From the NCBI RefSeq assembly GCF_900101705.1, contig NZ_FNAC01000041.1:1-42368 (forward strand): a stretch of DNA of 42,368 nt. The letters are read 5' to 3'. Source of the stretch: Algoriphagus faecimaris. Lineage in GTDB: Bacteria; Bacteroidota; Bacteroidia; Cytophagales; Cyclobacteriaceae. This document shows, one piece after another, positions 24,760 to 34,028 of the stretch (its first letter is position 1; each line of letters begins with the position of its first letter). The position numbers and the translations under genes were made by a program. The notes beneath the pieces are model-generated. The model did not search any database, was not told where the DNA came from, and saw only the letters and a program-made list of their open reading frames with translations.

Positions 24760-26391
24760 ATGTCAGATAACATGAAAGATTACAGATTTGATCTTCCAAA
24801 GAATCAAAAGTCAATTATCAAGGTAATTGGCGTGGGTGGAGGCGGTTCCAATGCCGTTAACCACATGTTTGCACAAGGAATTAAGGATGTGGAGTTTGTG
24901 GTAGTCAATACTGATGCCCAAGCGCTTAAGTCCAGTCCGGTTCCTCTTAGACTACAGCTTGGAGCCAACTTGACCGAGGGTCTCGGTGCAGGGGCTAATC
25001 CCGAGCAGGGGAAAAATGCAGCCATTGAGTCACAAGACGAAATCAGAGAGCTGCTAGCCGATAACACCAAAATGGTATTTATCACCGCAGGAATGGGTGG
25101 GGGCACTGGTACAGGTGCTGCTCCGGTCATTGCCAAAATCGCAAAGGAACTTAATATCCTGACTGTAGGTATCGTCACCGCTCCCTTTATGTTTGAGGGT
25201 AAAAAGAAAATGTCTGTGGCCCAATCAGGAATCGAGTCTCTTCGTGAAAACTGCGACACGGTTTTAGTTATTCTTAATGATAAGCTAAGAGAGATCTATG
25301 GAAATCTAGCGATTCGAACTGCCTTCGGTAAAGCAGATGATATCCTTACTACTGCTGCCAAATCCATAGCAGAGATCATTACCATTCATCAGGATGTCAA
25401 TGTTGATTTTGAAGACGTCAAAACAGTCATGAAGGAAGCGGGCGCTGCAGTGATGGGTTCTTCTACAGAGGAAGGAGAAGGACGTGCTATCCGTGCAGCG
25501 GGTGCTGCCATTTCATCTCCTCTTCTTAACAATGTGGACATCAAAGGAGCTCAAAAAATCCTTCTTTCTATTATGTCAGGTGAAGATGAAGAGCTTTCTA
25601 TGGATGAGTTGAGTGATATCACGGAGTATATCCAAGAGAAGGCAGGAGACAATGCCGAAGTCATCTTTGGTCAGGGAATCGATCCTGAGCTTGGTAAGGC
25701 AATCCGAGTGACAGTGATCGCTACTGGATTTGAAATGGATAGATTGTCTGGGACACTTCCAAAAGTAGAGCCTGAGGTGAAGGCTTCTCCAAGCCCTACC
25801 GTTCAAAGCGCGGCTCCTAAGGCAGAGGAAGAAGATGTCAAAACCGTCATCAATCTTGACTCTGGTAAATCTGAAAAAGTAAAGGAAGAGCCTATCGGAA
25901 ATACGTTTATTTTCAATAGTCCAAAAGCTCCCGTTTCTACTGAAAAGGAGGAAGAGGAGATATCAAGCCCAAAGAAAGACTCCTTCACTTTTGATTTCAA
26001 AAAGCCTGAAAAGCCTGAAATTAAGCCTAGCGAACCTGAAAAAATTGTTCACGACCTCTATGAAGAGGAAGCGGAGGAGAAAAGCGAGCCTATCCTTCCG
26101 GAAAATTCAGAGCCAGCTAAGCCTGTCTACGCCAATGACTACTATGAGCAAATGAAACAAAAGGCGATTCAGAGAGCTCATGAGCGTTTTGAAAAGCTAA
26201 AAGGCAGTAGATCGATCAATCCAACACCTGAAGAGTTGAAGGAAAAGCTAGAAGTGCCCGCTTATTTGAGAAAGAAAGTCAATCTAAGCGAGCCAGTTCA
26301 TAGCTCTGAAAACAACATCAGCAAATTCAATGTCAGTGATGACAACGAAATATTGGGTAATAACCGCTTCCTACATGATAATGTAGATTAA
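24760..26391 (+). CDS. ftsZ: FtsZ, tubulin-like division GTPase
   Basis: A 543-residue cytoskeletal GTPase forming the Z ring. The tubulin signature GGGTGTG is at 113-119, the N-terminal VIGVGGGGSNAVNHM block at 22-36, and NVDFEDVKTVM carries the T7 catalytic loop. The globular part ends near residue 325. A long acidic/proline/lysine-rich linker (about 330-480) makes the protein much longer than E. coli FtsZ (383), as is common in Bacteroidota. The region before the end (VPAYLRKKVNL, SKFNVSDDNEI) may hold the partner-binding tail. It is separated from ftsA by 94 bp with a stem-loop. Confidence 0.97.
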   Translation: MSDNMKDYRFDLPKNQKSIIKVIGVGGGGSNAVNHMFAQGIKDVEFVVVNTDAQALKSSPVPLRLQLGANLTEGLGAGANPEQGKNAAIESQDEIRELLADNTKMVFITAGMGGGTGTGAAPVIAKIAKELNILTVGIVTAPFMFEGKKKMSVAQSGIESLRENCDTVLVILNDKLREIYGNLAIRTAFGKADDILTTAAKSIAEIITIHQDVNVDFEDVKTVMKEAGAAVMGSSTEEGEGRAIRAAGAAISSPLLNNVDIKGAQKILLSIMSGEDEELSMDELSDITEYIQEKAGDNAEVIFGQGIDPELGKAIRVTVIATGFEMDRLSGTLPKVEPEVKASPSPTVQSAAPKAEEEDVKTVINLDSGKSEKVKEEPIGNTFIFNSPKAPVSTEKEEEEISSPKKDSFTFDFKKPEKPEIKPSEPEKIVHDLYEEEAEEKSEPILPENSEPAKPVYANDYYEQMKQKAIQRAHERFEKLKGSRSINPTPEELKEKLEVPAYLRKKVNLSEPVHSSENNISKFNVSDDNEILGNNRFLHDNVD

Positions 26392-26394
26392 GGA

Positions 26395-26919
26395 TTAAAA
26401 CTCAATCAGCATTTCAGCTTGGGTGTGCAGAAGTTCTGTATACAGCCTGTTGGTGAGCAGGTTATCTGACATGTTTTGCTCGATTTTGGCAAGCTTAGGC
26501 TTGAGAGCAAGGACATGCATGCCCAAGTAATGAAAGATATCGGTGAGGTGGCTCATTGCGATGCCACCTCCGCCGATTCCTGATGAAATACCGACAAGTG
26601 CTGCTTTTTTATTCCTAAAGGTATTGGGATAGGTCATCCCATCGATAAAGGTTTTCAATATTCCCGGAAAGGAGCCATTATATTCAGGGACGATGAAGAT
26701 AAATTTCTTTCCTGAAGCGACGCGCTGATGAAAGGCGTTAAATGCTTCATTTTTTCCATTGTTCTCATACAGTGCAGTGGCTGTCAAATCTCCCGGCAAA
26801 TCTTCCAATTCCAGTATTTCTGATTCTACTCCCTTTTCTGTTAAGATAGACTGATAGGTAGTGGCTATAACTTTTGAGACGGAGTTATTTCGATTGGTTC
26901 CGACGATGATTTTTATCAT
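26395..26919 (-). CDS. NADPH-dependent FMN reductase family protein
   Basis: A 174-residue flavodoxin-fold NAD(P)H:FMN/quinone oxidoreductase. The phosphate-binding loop is GTNRNNSVSK at about 7-16, the flavin-contacting segment FIVPEYNGSFPGILKTFID follows in the middle, and AALVGISSGIGGGG is the third loop. I chose ATG 26919 because the longer frame to 27015 overlaps the divergent purine nucleoside phosphorylase and adds unrelated residues. The gene converges on ftsZ with a three-base gap. Substrate unknown; relatives reduce quinones, azo dyes or chromate. Confidence 0.85.
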   Translation of the reverse strand: MIKIIVGTNRNNSVSKVIATTYQSILTEKGVESEILELEDLPGDLTATALYENNGKNEAFNAFHQRVASGKKFIFIVPEYNGSFPGILKTFIDGMTYPNTFRNKKAALVGISSGIGGGGIAMSHLTDIFHYLGMHVLALKPKLAKIEQNMSDNLLTNRLYTELLHTQAEMLIEF

Positions 26920-26985
26920 TGCTAAAATAATTTGACTGTGATACACGCTAAGTGGGGTAAAAGTTCGTAGATAAGCCAAGTTTCC

Positions 26986-26993
26986 TATCTTTA
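26986..26993 (+). promoter_or_regulatory. Possible -7 element for the purine nucleoside phosphorylase gene
   Basis: TATCTTTA is one base off TAnnTTTG. A start of transcription about seven bases on would lie before the ATG at 27014, which favours that ATG over the GTG at 26996. Confidence 0.35.
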
Positions 26994-27013
26994 CCGTGCA
27001 AAATTTAAAGCCC

Positions 27014-27832
27014 ATGAATTATCAAAGTGAAATCAAAGAAGCGAGCGATTTTTTAAAAAATCTCCATCCAGCACCTATCGAAAACCTCATTATTTTAGGT
27101 ACGGGTTTGGGGAAATTAGGGGATCAAATCGAGCTTGACTTGGAGGTAGACTACGCAGACATTCCTCATTTTCCGGTATCCACAGTAGAGAGTCATTCTG
27201 GTAAGTTGCTCTTTGGAAAGTTGGCGGGTAAAACTGTCCTAGCGATGAAAGGTAGATTTCATTACTACGAGGGATATACCATGAAGCAGGTCACCTTTCC
27301 GGTTCGGGTAGCCAAGGAGCTAGGTGTCAAAAAATTATTGGTATCCAATGCCTCAGGGGGACTCAATCCAGCTCAAGAGGTAGGAGAGGTGATGATCTTA
27401 AGTGATCATATTGACCTTTTTCCAGAAAACCCGCTGCGTGGCCATAGCCCTGAGGAATTCGGTCCGAGGTTTCCAGATATGAGTGAGGCCTATTCCAAAA
27501 GGTTGGTTCAACTTGCCTTGGAAGTAGGAAAGGAAATGGGAGTCAAGCTGCACACGGGAGTCTATGTGGGTGTCACAGGGCCCAACTTAGAAACTCCCGC
27601 CGAATACAAGTACATGCGGATCATCGGTGGGGATGCCGTAGGGATGAGTACCGTGCCAGAGGTGATTGTGGCTAAGCAGGCAGGTTTGGAGGTTTTTGGG
27701 ATATCCGCTATTACTGACTTGGGAGTAGAGGGCAGAATCAAAGAAGTCAGTATCAAAGATGTCTTAGAAGCAGCCGCCAAAGCTGAGCCCATCATGGCTA
27801 AGGTAATGAGCGAAGTAATCCGTAGAAGTTAA
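27014..27832 (+). CDS. punA: Purine-nucleoside phosphorylase (trimeric PNP type)
   Basis: A 272-residue cytosolic enzyme that splits purine nucleosides with phosphate to free base and (deoxy)ribose 1-phosphate. The family pattern is clear: ILGTGLGKLGD, HSGKLLFGKLAGK, GRFHYYEGY, SNASGGLNP, GPNLETPAEYKYMR, and GDAVGMSTVPEVIVAKQAGL with ISAITDL. This is the low-molecular-mass, mammalian-like class usually active on guanosine and inosine. ATG 27014 is preferred to the upstream GTG at 26996. It is divergent from the FMN reductase gene, with 94 bp between the starts. Confidence 0.93.
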   Translation: MNYQSEIKEASDFLKNLHPAPIENLIILGTGLGKLGDQIELDLEVDYADIPHFPVSTVESHSGKLLFGKLAGKTVLAMKGRFHYYEGYTMKQVTFPVRVAKELGVKKLLVSNASGGLNPAQEVGEVMILSDHIDLFPENPLRGHSPEEFGPRFPDMSEAYSKRLVQLALEVGKEMGVKLHTGVYVGVTGPNLETPAEYKYMRIIGGDAVGMSTVPEVIVAKQAGLEVFGISAITDLGVEGRIKEVSIKDVLEAAAKAEPIMAKVMSEVIRRS

Positions 27833-27904
27833 AAAGGAGAAATGAAGCCTATTTTGATTGCGTGGAAGTCGATTTATTTTAATATTCATGAAAATTAAAT
27901 TTCC

Positions 27905-30325
27905 ATGATTCTCAAAAGTCTATTTTTTTCTTTCATTTTTCTCTTTTCATTCTCCTCTGGATTTGCTCAGGATATGGCAGATTCTCTTCGTTTTTCTTTC
28001 GGAAGGGAAAGCGGCAATCATCCTTCTACCTATATTCTTACAGGAAAAATTCTCAATCAAGATACCCAAGAGCCCATCGAAGGTGTGGGTGTTAGTATTA
28101 ATGGCGCCTTTTCTGGTGTCAATACAGATCGATTTGGCACCTATTATATGGTGCTAAAGCCAGGACAGTATCGGGTGACTTTTCGACATATTTCGATGAT
28201 TCCTGTTTTTACCACTGTTTCTCTTTATGCCGATGGTGTGGTGAATATTCAGATGCTAGAGAAAAGTTTTGAGTTGGACGGAGTGGTGGTTCAGTCTCAA
28301 GAGCCCGATAGAAATGTAAGAGAGCCGATTTCAGGAATTACGAAACTGACCACGAGGGAGTTGAGAGCTATTCCAGCTTTTATGGGGGAGGCTGATATTT
28401 TCAAAGGGCTGCAACTGATGCCAGGGGTAAGCTCAGTGGGCGAAGGCACCTCAGGAATAAATGTCCGTGGTGCCAAAACAGACCAAAATCTCCTGCTGAT
28501 GGATGAAGTACTGGTGTTGAGTTCCAATCATGCTTTGGGGTTTCTTTCTGCTTTCAATACAGATGTAACCGAAAACTTCACACTCTACAAGGGTAATCTT
28601 CCAGCAAATTTTGGAGGGCGTACCGGTTCTGCCCTGAATATTAAAATGCGTGCTGGCGACATGGAACAGTGGCAGGGGCAAGTAGGCGTAGGTACATCGA
28701 GCGGTAAGCTATTGCTGGAGGGACCCCTAAAAAAGGATAAGGCTAGCCTTATATTTGGGGGCAGGCTTTCCAATACAAACTGGCTTCTGAAGCAAGCTAG
28801 AAGTTTTGATATTCAAAACTCAAAATTAGACTTTTATGATGGCTATCTCGGACTAAAGTGGAATATTAAGCAGGGGCATGATTTGGAAGCAAATACGCTT
28901 TTGACAGGAGATTACTTCAAGTTTTCGGATCAATTTGGATACGATTGGGCCAATCGTGTGAGTTCGATTCGATATAGAGGGGTTCTCAGTGACAATTGGG
29001 TTTTGCAAGGTCTTGTTGCAGATGGGGAGTTTACAAATTCGTTTTTTGATCCGGAAGGTTTTGATGCCGCCTCGATCGGAAATGGAATGAATTATCAGCA
29101 AGCTAAGTTTTCTGCCACTTGGGCTGATCAGAAGCTATCCGTCCAGTCCGGTGTGGAGGGTATTTACTACAAAGGCAAAACAGAAGAAAGAACTCCCTAC
29201 TCCGAAGAATCGTCGATTTTGCCAGAGCAAGTGGGAAAAGAACGAGGAGTAGAATTCTCTGTTTTCTCTTCTTTGGAATGGGATTTAGGACCTCAAACGG
29301 GTCTTGTAGCGGGTTTACGTTGGAGCAGGTTTAGTCAGGTGGGACCCGATACCGTTTTTCTTTATTCAAACAATCGTGATTTTACGGAAGATCAAATCAT
29401 CGGTGAACAGCGGGTAGACGGGGTCATCCAAAGCTACTCTGGCTTGGAGCCGAGGATCTCCATCAGACATAATTTGAGCGAAACGGCCTCTCTCAAGGCA
29501 AGCTATGCACGTCTATATCAGTATGTCCAATCTGTCAGTAATACGTTTGGTCCCACGCCAATAGATTTATGGCAGCTGAGCACAAGGTATATAGCTCCTC
29601 AGCTTTCGGATAACTTCTCTTTGGGCATTTTCAAAAATAACCGAGCAAATAGTTGGGAGTTTTCTATAGATGCTTTTTACAGGGCTTCAGTCAATCAGGT
29701 GGAATACCGGGATTTTGCTCAGGTTTTTCTCAATCCCCACATGGAGACAGAGTTGGTTTTTGGTGAGGGAAAGGCTTATGGATCAGAATTTTTAATTAAA
29801 AAGAATCTAGGTCGGACGACAGGATGGTTGGCGTACACTTGGTCTCGGTCTTTTTTCCGCAGTCAAGGACAAATCCAGGAGAAGCAGATTAACCGTGGCA
29901 ACTGGTTTCCGTCCAATTACGATAAACCCCACGAGGTCAATTTTATTCTGAGTCATAAAATTTATCCTAGGGGGCTCTTTAATTTTACGATTAATTACAG
30001 TACCGGTAGGCCGGTGAGTGCTGTCAATAGCAGCTATGTCCTCAATGGACTCATTGTGCCTGAATACAGTCAGCGAAATCAATACAGAATACCGGATTAC
30101 TTCAGAATGGATGTTTCCTATACGGTCGAAAAAGTCTTTTCAAAGAAGGGAGATAGTTTGAATTTCAGTATCTATAATTTATTGGGAAGAAGAAATGCCT
30201 ATTCTGTTTTTTGGCAAAAAGACGGGGATAGTAGGCAGCTCAGACCCTATCGATTGGCGATTTTGGGATCGATTTTTCCGTCTATTTCGTACAGTTTGAA
30301 TTTTGGAGGAAATGAAAATGAATAA
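27905..30325 (+). CDS. TonB-dependent outer-membrane receptor with carboxypeptidase-regulatory-like N-terminal domain
   Basis: An 806-residue outer-membrane transporter. A cleavable signal peptide (1 to about 21, ending GFA-QD) is followed by a CarboxypepD_reg-like beta-sandwich at about 43-100 (LTGKILNQDTQEPIEGVGVS), a plug domain at about 140-250 (LQLMPGVSSVGEGTSGINVRG and the NLLLMDEVLV strand), and a 22-strand barrel to the C terminus (IFPSISYSLNFGGNENE). There is no SusD partner. Instead a DUF4249 lipoprotein gene overlaps its end, a recurring pair in Bacteroidota. The ligand cannot be predicted; no TonB box or regulatory STN domain is obvious. Confidence 0.92.
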   Translation: MILKSLFFSFIFLFSFSSGFAQDMADSLRFSFGRESGNHPSTYILTGKILNQDTQEPIEGVGVSINGAFSGVNTDRFGTYYMVLKPGQYRVTFRHISMIPVFTTVSLYADGVVNIQMLEKSFELDGVVVQSQEPDRNVREPISGITKLTTRELRAIPAFMGEADIFKGLQLMPGVSSVGEGTSGINVRGAKTDQNLLLMDEVLVLSSNHALGFLSAFNTDVTENFTLYKGNLPANFGGRTGSALNIKMRAGDMEQWQGQVGVGTSSGKLLLEGPLKKDKASLIFGGRLSNTNWLLKQARSFDIQNSKLDFYDGYLGLKWNIKQGHDLEANTLLTGDYFKFSDQFGYDWANRVSSIRYRGVLSDNWVLQGLVADGEFTNSFFDPEGFDAASIGNGMNYQQAKFSATWADQKLSVQSGVEGIYYKGKTEERTPYSEESSILPEQVGKERGVEFSVFSSLEWDLGPQTGLVAGLRWSRFSQVGPDTVFLYSNNRDFTEDQIIGEQRVDGVIQSYSGLEPRISIRHNLSETASLKASYARLYQYVQSVSNTFGPTPIDLWQLSTRYIAPQLSDNFSLGIFKNNRANSWEFSIDAFYRASVNQVEYRDFAQVFLNPHMETELVFGEGKAYGSEFLIKKNLGRTTGWLAYTWSRSFFRSQGQIQEKQINRGNWFPSNYDKPHEVNFILSHKIYPRGLFNFTINYSTGRPVSAVNSSYVLNGLIVPEYSQRNQYRIPDYFRMDVSYTVEKVFSKKGDSLNFSIYNLLGRRNAYSVFWQKDGDSRQLRPYRLAILGSIFPSISYSLNFGGNENE

Positions 30326-31406
30326 GCGCTACGGAGTCTTATTTTTATTGGGGTTATTGCTGCTTTCTTGTGTGGAGCAAATCGATTTCCCACTTGATCG
30401 TCAAGAGGAAAAGTTGATCGTATCGGGTCAAATCAGTAATCTCCAAGAAGAAAAGTACATTTACCTTTCAAAGACCACTTCTGCTGATCGGCAGCCACTA
30501 CCCTCAGGCCAATACCTGGTATTGAATGATTTGCCTCGCCCGGTTAGCAATGCTGGCGTTTTTTTGGTGTCAAGTTCCAATGCTGTTTTTCAATTGAGGG
30601 AAGTTTCCCCGGGAAAATATGAACTCGGTCGGAGCGTACCCATTGAAGAAGACCAAAGTTACTTTGTGGAGATTCAAGTAGATGGCAAAACCTATCGTTC
30701 TTCCCCGGAGGAGATGCCTTCAGAAGTAGGCACTGACGAATTAGCTTATGAGTTCACTTTGGGTGAATTGAATGATGCGCCCGAGGTCCCGGTGATTTCT
30801 ATTTTCTCGGACGTGAAATTACCCGATACCAGTGAGCCCTACTATTTGCGTTGGGATGTGGAGGAAGCCTATTTTTGGCAATTGACTTTTTTCCCTAATC
30901 CGTTTAACTCAGCTCCTCCTCCCTGTTATGTTTTTGGATTTCCACAGCCAGAGCGTTTTGCATTATTGAATGAAGAGTCTGTCAGAGCGGGAAGCGAAGG
31001 GAGTAGACAATTGCTAGCACAGCGCCGAGTGGACCAATCCTTCTTGAGTAGGCATTATTTCACTGTGAGGCAGGTAAGTCTGAGTAAAAGGGCCTTTGAT
31101 TATTGGAGTAACGTCCGGGACTTAGTCAATAACACAGGTTCTGTTTTTGATACACCACCAGCACCTGTAAGAGGAAATGTCATCAATGTGGGGAATCCCG
31201 ATGAAGTGGTTTTGGGCTATGTGGAAATAGCGAGAGTAGCTCAAAAGAGAATTTACACGACTCAGGCTGATGTGCCTTTTGTCTTAGAGGAAGTCTGTAG
31301 GTACCTGCCCGGAAAACCCGCCATTGAGTATCCCCGAAGCTGCCGGACTTGTGATGCCTTTCCCAATAGTACTAATCAAGTCCCGGAATGGTGGTTTGAT
31401 TTATAA
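30318..31406 (+). CDS. DUF4249 family lipoprotein, partner of the TonB-dependent receptor
   Basis: A 362-residue predicted lipoprotein, signal MNKRYGVLFLLGLLLLSC with Cys18. The mature part begins with the family opening (VEQIDFPLDRQEEKLIVSGQ) and ends with a Cys-containing tail (PRSCRTCDAFPNSTNQVPEW). I chose ATG 30318, which lies seven bases after a ggagga ribosome site at 30305-30310; the earlier TTG and ATG candidates would hide that site. The start overlaps the receptor stop by eight bases, so translation is probably coupled. DUF4249 proteins likely sit on the outer membrane with the receptor, but their biochemical role is unproven. Confidence 0.88.
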   Translation: MNKRYGVLFLLGLLLLSCVEQIDFPLDRQEEKLIVSGQISNLQEEKYIYLSKTTSADRQPLPSGQYLVLNDLPRPVSNAGVFLVSSSNAVFQLREVSPGKYELGRSVPIEEDQSYFVEIQVDGKTYRSSPEEMPSEVGTDELAYEFTLGELNDAPEVPVISIFSDVKLPDTSEPYYLRWDVEEAYFWQLTFFPNPFNSAPPPCYVFGFPQPERFALLNEESVRAGSEGSRQLLAQRRVDQSFLSRHYFTVRQVSLSKRAFDYWSNVRDLVNNTGSVFDTPPAPVRGNVINVGNPDEVVLGYVEIARVAQKRIYTTQADVPFVLEEVCRYLPGKPAIEYPRSCRTCDAFPNSTNQVPEWWFDL

Positions 31407-31497
31407 GAGAATGGAATAGCCGATTATATAAAAATCTTCTTTCTCCAGCCTTCATTTTGTATTTTGGATCGATCAAACATTTCAAACCCAAAAACCT

Positions 31498-32235
31498 ATG
31501 AAACTTAAAACCATAACCTTATTTGCTTTTTTGAGCCTATTCTTCGTTTCAGCCATTCAGGCCCAACAATTTCGCGCTTTAGTTTTTAGCAAAACGGCTG
31601 GTTTTAGACATCAGTCTATTCCGGATGCAGTAGTAGCCATCAAAAAAATGGCTCAAACACAGGTGTTTTCGGTGCATACCACCGAGGATGCTAATTATTT
31701 CACAGATGATAACCTGTCCAAGTTTGACGTAATTATTCTTGCCAGTACCACAGGAACGATATTTAATGAGGAGCAGAAGGCTGCTTTTCAGCGTTTTGTT
31801 CAAAGTGGTAAAGGAGTGGTAGGAATCCACTCGGCTACGGATACAGAATATGAATGGCCTTGGTATAATCAATTGATTGGGGCCTATTTTTTAGCGCACC
31901 CAAAGCAACAAACACTTCGCCTCGAAACTGTAGATGCAAATCATCCTTCTACTTGGCACTTGCCTAAAAACTGGCTTTGGACGGATGAGCTTTACGAATT
32001 CCGTGATATTAATCCAAATATCAAAGTGCTAATCAATGCGGATGAATCTACCTATGAGCCTGCAAAACCAATGGGAGCTAAGCATCCTATGGCTTGGTAT
32101 CATGAATTTGATGGTGGCAGGGTGTTTTATACGGCCTTGGGTCATGTGGAGTCTGCTTATCAAGATGCTGATTTCTTAAAGCACCTCTACGGCGGTATCT
32201 GGTATGCAGCCACCGGAAAGAATCCCACTCCATAA
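31498..32235 (+). CDS. ThuA-domain protein, exported
   Basis: A 245-residue protein with a signal peptide (1 to about 22, ending AIQA-QQ) and a single ThuA domain of the class I glutamine amidotransferase-like fold. Recognisable blocks are ALVFSKTAGFRHQSIPDAV, FDVIILASTTGTIFN, GKGVVGIHSATDTEYEWPWY, GAYFLAHP, HPMAWYHEFDGGRVFYTALGH and the final GGIWYA. ThuA domains occur in sugar-utilisation proteins and many secreted Bacteroidota proteins. The enzymatic activity is not settled and no sugar genes lie nearby. It has its own 91-bp leader. Confidence 0.9.
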   Translation: MKLKTITLFAFLSLFFVSAIQAQQFRALVFSKTAGFRHQSIPDAVVAIKKMAQTQVFSVHTTEDANYFTDDNLSKFDVIILASTTGTIFNEEQKAAFQRFVQSGKGVVGIHSATDTEYEWPWYNQLIGAYFLAHPKQQTLRLETVDANHPSTWHLPKNWLWTDELYEFRDINPNIKVLINADESTYEPAKPMGAKHPMAWYHEFDGGRVFYTALGHVESAYQDADFLKHLYGGIWYAATGKNPTP

Positions 32236-32301
32236 AAAATAAGGCAAGCCTCGGAACTTTCAAGCCTAGCTTTGGTTTCTATCAACAAAAAAAGACTGAT
32301 T

Positions 32302-32883
32302 ATGCTTCAAGCCCAAGCAAGACCTGTTCACCTCTATATGGAGGCTAACCCCAATCCTAATTCTTTGAAATTTGTAGCTAATTTCATGTTGGTCGAAGAT
32401 GGGATAAGTTTTGATTACCCCGATGCCGAAAGTGCAGACAACAGTCAACTGGCCAAGGAGCTGTTTAATTTTGCAGCGGTGAAGAGAGTATTTATCGCTT
32501 CTAATTTCGTAACGGTAACTAAAACCGATGAGGTGGAGTGGCAGGAAATCCAGACTATTATCAGAGATCATATAAAAAAGTACCTAGAAACAGGGAAAAA
32601 AGCGGTTACAGCCTCTTTCGAAAAGGATCCGCTTTTTGACGAAGGAGACTCCGAAGTGGTCAAGAAAATCAAAGGTATCCTAGATGAGTACATCCGTCCT
32701 GCAGTAGAACAAGATGGAGGAGCTATTGTATTTCACTCTTTCAAGGATGGTGTGGTCAAAGTTTTACTTCAGGGCTCTTGCTCCGGCTGCCCTTCTAGTA
32801 CTATCACCCTGAAGGCTGGTATCCAAAATTTATTGACTCGTATGCTCCCCGAAGTAAAAGAAGTGGAAGCTGAAGGAGTATAA
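32302..32883 (+). CDS. Nfu/NifU-type iron-sulfur cluster scaffold or carrier
   Basis: A 193-residue two-domain protein. The N-terminal Nfu_N domain begins with YMEANPNPNSLKFV (about 9-22), and the C-terminal NifU-like domain (from about 105) carries the cluster-binding CxxC in GSCSGCPSSTITLKAG. This organisation, without the IscU-type domain of true NifU, matches Nfu carriers that deliver 4Fe-4S clusters to target proteins. ATG 32302 lies right before the conserved start; a longer TTG-initiated frame from 32272 is unlikely. The DUF3810 gene follows after 10 bases and is probably in the same transcript. Confidence 0.9.
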   Translation: MLQAQARPVHLYMEANPNPNSLKFVANFMLVEDGISFDYPDAESADNSQLAKELFNFAAVKRVFIASNFVTVTKTDEVEWQEIQTIIRDHIKKYLETGKKAVTASFEKDPLFDEGDSEVVKKIKGILDEYIRPAVEQDGGAIVFHSFKDGVVKVLLQGSCSGCPSSTITLKAGIQNLLTRMLPEVKEVEAEGV

Positions 32884-32893
32884 TTAAAGCATC

Positions 32894-33964
32894 ATGGCCA
32901 AAAGAGACTGGTCTTGGGCGATCCTGGGTACTGTTGCGTTAGGCCTTCGCTGGCTTGCAATCTCCTATCCTGAATATACAGACGAAATTTATTCACGCAC
33001 TTTCTTTTCTTCGATCAGAAATGTGTTTGATTTGACGCTGGGAAAGCTTCCTTTTCCCAGCGTTTATTTGTTTACAGCAGTCCTTGTTTTTCTACTTGTC
33101 AGATTTATTGTTCAGCTAAAACGAACAAAAGGCTGGCGGAAAAACGCATTTTTTATTTTCCAATCCACACTGAATTTTGCTGGAGGGCTGATTTTTTTCT
33201 TTTTGGTTTTGTGGGGATTTAATTATCAACGAACACCTATTTTCAGACAACTGGGCCTGTCTCCAAAGGCGCTTAATCTGGATCAGCTCAAATCTGAAAT
33301 TATCTTGACACATCGATTGGCTAGGATGAATCGCTATCAACTGACAATGGATACGGTTGCTTTGGTGGAAACCTTACCTTATAACGATCTGGAGATTTTG
33401 GTACGTCAAAACATGCGGGAACATCTTGATTTGTTAGGCTTTAACTTTACAGGTAACCCAAGGACTAAATTATTTCCGCCACCAGGATTTATGAGGAAAA
33501 TGGGGATTTTGGGAATTTACTTTCCCTTCACTGGAGAAAGCTATATTGACCCCACCTTGCATACCTTGGAAAAGCCCTTTACAGTAGCTCATGAAATGGC
33601 CCATAGCTATGGTGTCACAGATGAAGGAGAGGCTAATTTCATAGCTTGGGTGATCAGCACTAATTCTCAAGATCCGCTTTTGCGGTATTCTGGGCATCTT
33701 CGGCTTCTGATGTATCAGATTCGTGATTTTTACCGGATGGATCCGAAAGGCTACAAGGATTGGTTAAAATCTCTTGACAGGGGGATTCGAAACGATATTC
33801 AGTCGATTCAGGCCCTATCGGAGCAGTATAAGCCTTTCTCTATTGAGCTTAGCAGAAAAACAAACGATGTATTTTTGAAATCTCAAGGAGTCAAAGCAGG
33901 TATAAACAGCTATCAGCAACTTCCCATGCTAGCCTTTGCTTGGCGAGAGCGGATGAATGAATAG
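32894..33964 (+). CDS. DUF3810 family membrane protein with HExxH metallopeptidase motif
   Basis: A 356-residue protein with three hydrophobic segments in the first third (about 8-24, 55-75 and 86-108) and a large soluble part after them. That part holds a zincin motif H233-E-M-A-H237 followed by GVTDEGEANFIAW, where E246 is a good candidate for the third zinc ligand (gluzincin-like spacing). The family is called DUF3810 and has no established substrate. It is probably co-transcribed with the Nfu gene, but no functional link is evident. I regard peptidase activity as plausible and untested. Confidence 0.85.
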   Translation: MAKRDWSWAILGTVALGLRWLAISYPEYTDEIYSRTFFSSIRNVFDLTLGKLPFPSVYLFTAVLVFLLVRFIVQLKRTKGWRKNAFFIFQSTLNFAGGLIFFFLVLWGFNYQRTPIFRQLGLSPKALNLDQLKSEIILTHRLARMNRYQLTMDTVALVETLPYNDLEILVRQNMREHLDLLGFNFTGNPRTKLFPPPGFMRKMGILGIYFPFTGESYIDPTLHTLEKPFTVAHEMAHSYGVTDEGEANFIAWVISTNSQDPLLRYSGHLRLLMYQIRDFYRMDPKGYKDWLKSLDRGIRNDIQSIQALSEQYKPFSIELSRKTNDVFLKSQGVKAGINSYQQLPMLAFAWRERMNE

Positions 33965-34028
33965 CAAAAAAATACTCCTCAGTTTTTGGATAGTAGTTGA
34001 TCGTCTATAATTTTAGCCAATATAAGTA

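Noticed and set aside
26920..27015. Longer N terminus for the FMN reductase
   Set aside because: It runs into the divergent nucleoside phosphorylase gene, and the flavodoxin fold begins at MIKIIVGTN (26919).
27833..27904. Riboswitch or small RNA before the TonB-dependent receptor
   Set aside because: The 72-bp gap has no recognisable conserved riboswitch core and no strong stem.
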